Assembly (NCBI GenBank): GCA_000226015.1
Contig: JH153324.1
Span: forward strand, 348,142 to 412,141
Source: Mnemiopsis leidyi
Taxonomy: Eukaryota; Ctenophora; Tentaculata; Lobata; Bolinopsidae
DNA: 64,000 bases
Direction of reading: 5' to 3'
Shown in pieces: positions 62,326 through 64,000 of this stretch (the stretch's first letter is position 1; each line of letters starts with the position of its first letter). Under the pieces are notes generated by a model that worked only from the letters and a program-made list of their open reading frames with translations, was not told the DNA's origin and searched no databases. A program made the position numbers and the translations under genes.

Positions 62326-64000
62326 GCTTGTGAGGGTCATTAAACATGTTTTTTCTGTCCAGGTCCTCGTCACTGTCAATATCAAGGCACACATCGTTCC
62401 GTGACGCTAAGTGAGTTCTTCTCGCCCCGTCCCTGGAGTAAAGTGTCGTGTGACAGGTAGGTTAGTTGTTATGTCCCTTGGACCCTTGACTCTAACATTC
62501 TTACACTCTAACGGGTTGAATCTCGACATAACTCCTTTCCCAACTCCTTTTCCAACTCGGATTGATCTTTAACGGACCTAATCACAAATGTTCTGATATT
62601 TTAACGGAATGAATTACAGACAGACTTAAGCGATTTAAAAGAAATGTAAAGTATAACGTACTCATCAGGACAAATGTCGTCAGGGGGCATCCCATACTCG
62701 TCCCACATAGCCCGGAACAGCTCGTACTTCCGCCTTCCAAACTGAGTTTTTGTTCGTGAAAATTCTGGTCGAAGTCCAAAGCGTGTGGAATTGGTTTCAT
62801 CACACCGCTAAGTAGCTAAGTAATTCATCTTGGTTCACCTCGCTAAGTAATTTATAGCTAAGTTATTTACCTCAATACCTCGATTTAAATGATTTAATTC
62901 CCAGTTCAATAAATTCAGAATCATACAATTGCTCTATGTAGCTGGGTTAAGCGAATCAGGTCCCGCAGTTTAAGTAAACTCTGTTTTCGAGACTCTACTA
63001 GGTTGTGTCATATAACGATTTAACCTCTAAAATGTAACCTTTATTTGTAAATTCACGGCGAAATGCCGTTGCCTGATTACCAGACAGTATATTTTACATT
63101 TGATTGATTGCTCGCAATGTTACGTGGGACTGCACTGATACACATATATTGACTGTTGAGAACATGAAGGACGACGGACGAATACTTATCCCCAAGATAA
63201 CAGATATCCCCAAGATACTATCTCGTCATGCAGTTAATTTGAACATATGATATTTAACTATAATTCAGGTATTAGATAATAGAAGTTGTCAAATCAGACA
63301 GAAATACTTGCGGCTGCAAATGGGCTACTTGTAAGTAAAATGGTGTGAAGCATTTAGGTGCCTAATCGTAACAAATTCAACAGAACCAGAAGGTAGCTCT
63401 GACAGATTTCGGTTGATTCGCAAAAGTGAACTGTCTGAGAGATTTACTGCTCGTACGAACATTTCACTTGTGATCACACACTTACTGCATTAGGCACCGC
63501 CACTAGCAGCCTTTACGCCTAAATTTATTTTCTTTGTCACTGAGACTGTATTTACATGATTTAAATATGTTAAGTAGCTGTAATTAATACCAGCTTTATT
63601 ATGGAAAGCTTTATTACTTCTTATGAGCACTACAAAGGTATACACGTGACAATGATTCGTGTTCAGCCATTCTTGTCTATTGCTTGTTAGTCAATCACTC
63701 TTGTGCGACTGTTAAAATTCGACATCTTCCCTTCGCAAAAGTTTTTTGTGACAAAACTAAATTAAGGATAACATCATCCTGAATTAAGAGTTTGATTGAC
63801 CATTATGCAGTATGTCATTATCATACAGTATGCTAATAATCAAATCATCATACAGTTTACTAATCATCAAATCATCATGCAGTATGCTAATCATTTATAT
63901 CTATAATCATTAAAAAAGAAATCTGCCCATGAATCACGCGCACACCTCACTGAGAAACGAGCTTAACACCTCCTCGCGGCCAGCCTCCGCAAACTCTGTA
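62315..64000 (-). CDS. 3' end of an unrecognised gene (3 exons seen, 5' part outside the window)
   Basis: Exons 64000-63946 (partial), 62741-62662 and 62432-62315 join in phase at GT-AG sites. The visible C-terminus reads TEFAEAGREEVLSSFLSE, then FGRRKYELFRAMWDEYGMPP and DDICPDE, then an acidic tail with DVCLDIDSDEDLDRKNMF, ending QSW. It appears alpha-helical then acidic, with no domain I can name. The first visible donor (GAG|GTGTGC) fits phase 0 of the next exon, which supports the model. The introns hold nothing notable (62742-63945 is AT-rich). A weak ATCAAATCATCATACAGTA repeat lies at 63800-63895. Confidence 0.65.

Overview
The window is nuclear DNA of an animal. Its genes have many exons with GT-AG introns, and they include a LIM-homeodomain factor of the Lhx3/4 class, a class I cyclic-nucleotide phosphodiesterase and C-type-lectin-domain receptor exons. 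Coding DNA is separated by AT-rich, minisatellite-rich sequence. Short introns (often 50-800 bp), many private tandem repeats and a small MITE family fit a compact marine-invertebrate genome (ctenophore, cnidarian, placozoan or similar). The sequence alone does not settle the phylum. Four runs of N mark assembly gaps inside simple repeats.

Layout: 1-3117 is upstream DNA with minisatellites and an E-box cluster. 3118-22524 (+) is a 14-exon lhx3/4 gene whose splice phases all agree (about 532 aa). 25183-27861 (-) is a 5-exon PDE1-like phosphodiesterase (about 631 aa) with a possible dual-acylation N-terminus. 28833-29663 (+) is a methyltransferase with an uninterrupted coding region, divergent from the PDE. 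30915-45266 (+) is a 17-exon model for a very large unrecognised protein (about 2505 aa): a Lys/Ser-rich first half, then repeated Cys-rich, zinc-ribbon-like modules. 45592-47185 (-) is a two-exon secreted protein of unknown role. 48243-52838 (+) holds exons of a secreted or membrane protein with at least four C-type-lectin-like domains. 53148-54758 (+) is a single-exon sulfatase-fold protein that has lost its catalytic residues. 55262-56454 (+) gives a last lectin-like domain, a transmembrane helix and a short tail, and may be the 3' end of the same lectin gene. 56455-62300 is repeat-rich DNA without a convincing gene. 62315-64000 (-) is the 3' end of a gene that runs out of the window.

The most unusual pattern is that short tandem arrays lie directly across exon-intron junctions: three times in lhx3/4, once in the PDE, and once abutting a donor in the giant Cys-rich gene. 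The arrays copy the splice site and the edge of the exon. Two have periods divisible by three (48 and 42 bp), and one carries extra acceptors that would add an immediate stop after the homeodomain recognition helix. Other notable signals are the giant unclassified protein, the pseudo-sulfatase lying between lectin exons, a TA-flanked MITE family concentrated in one gene, and an excess of the CACGTG E-box. Exon models rest on reading frame, GT-AG (once GC-AG) sites and phase agreement. No transcript data were available.
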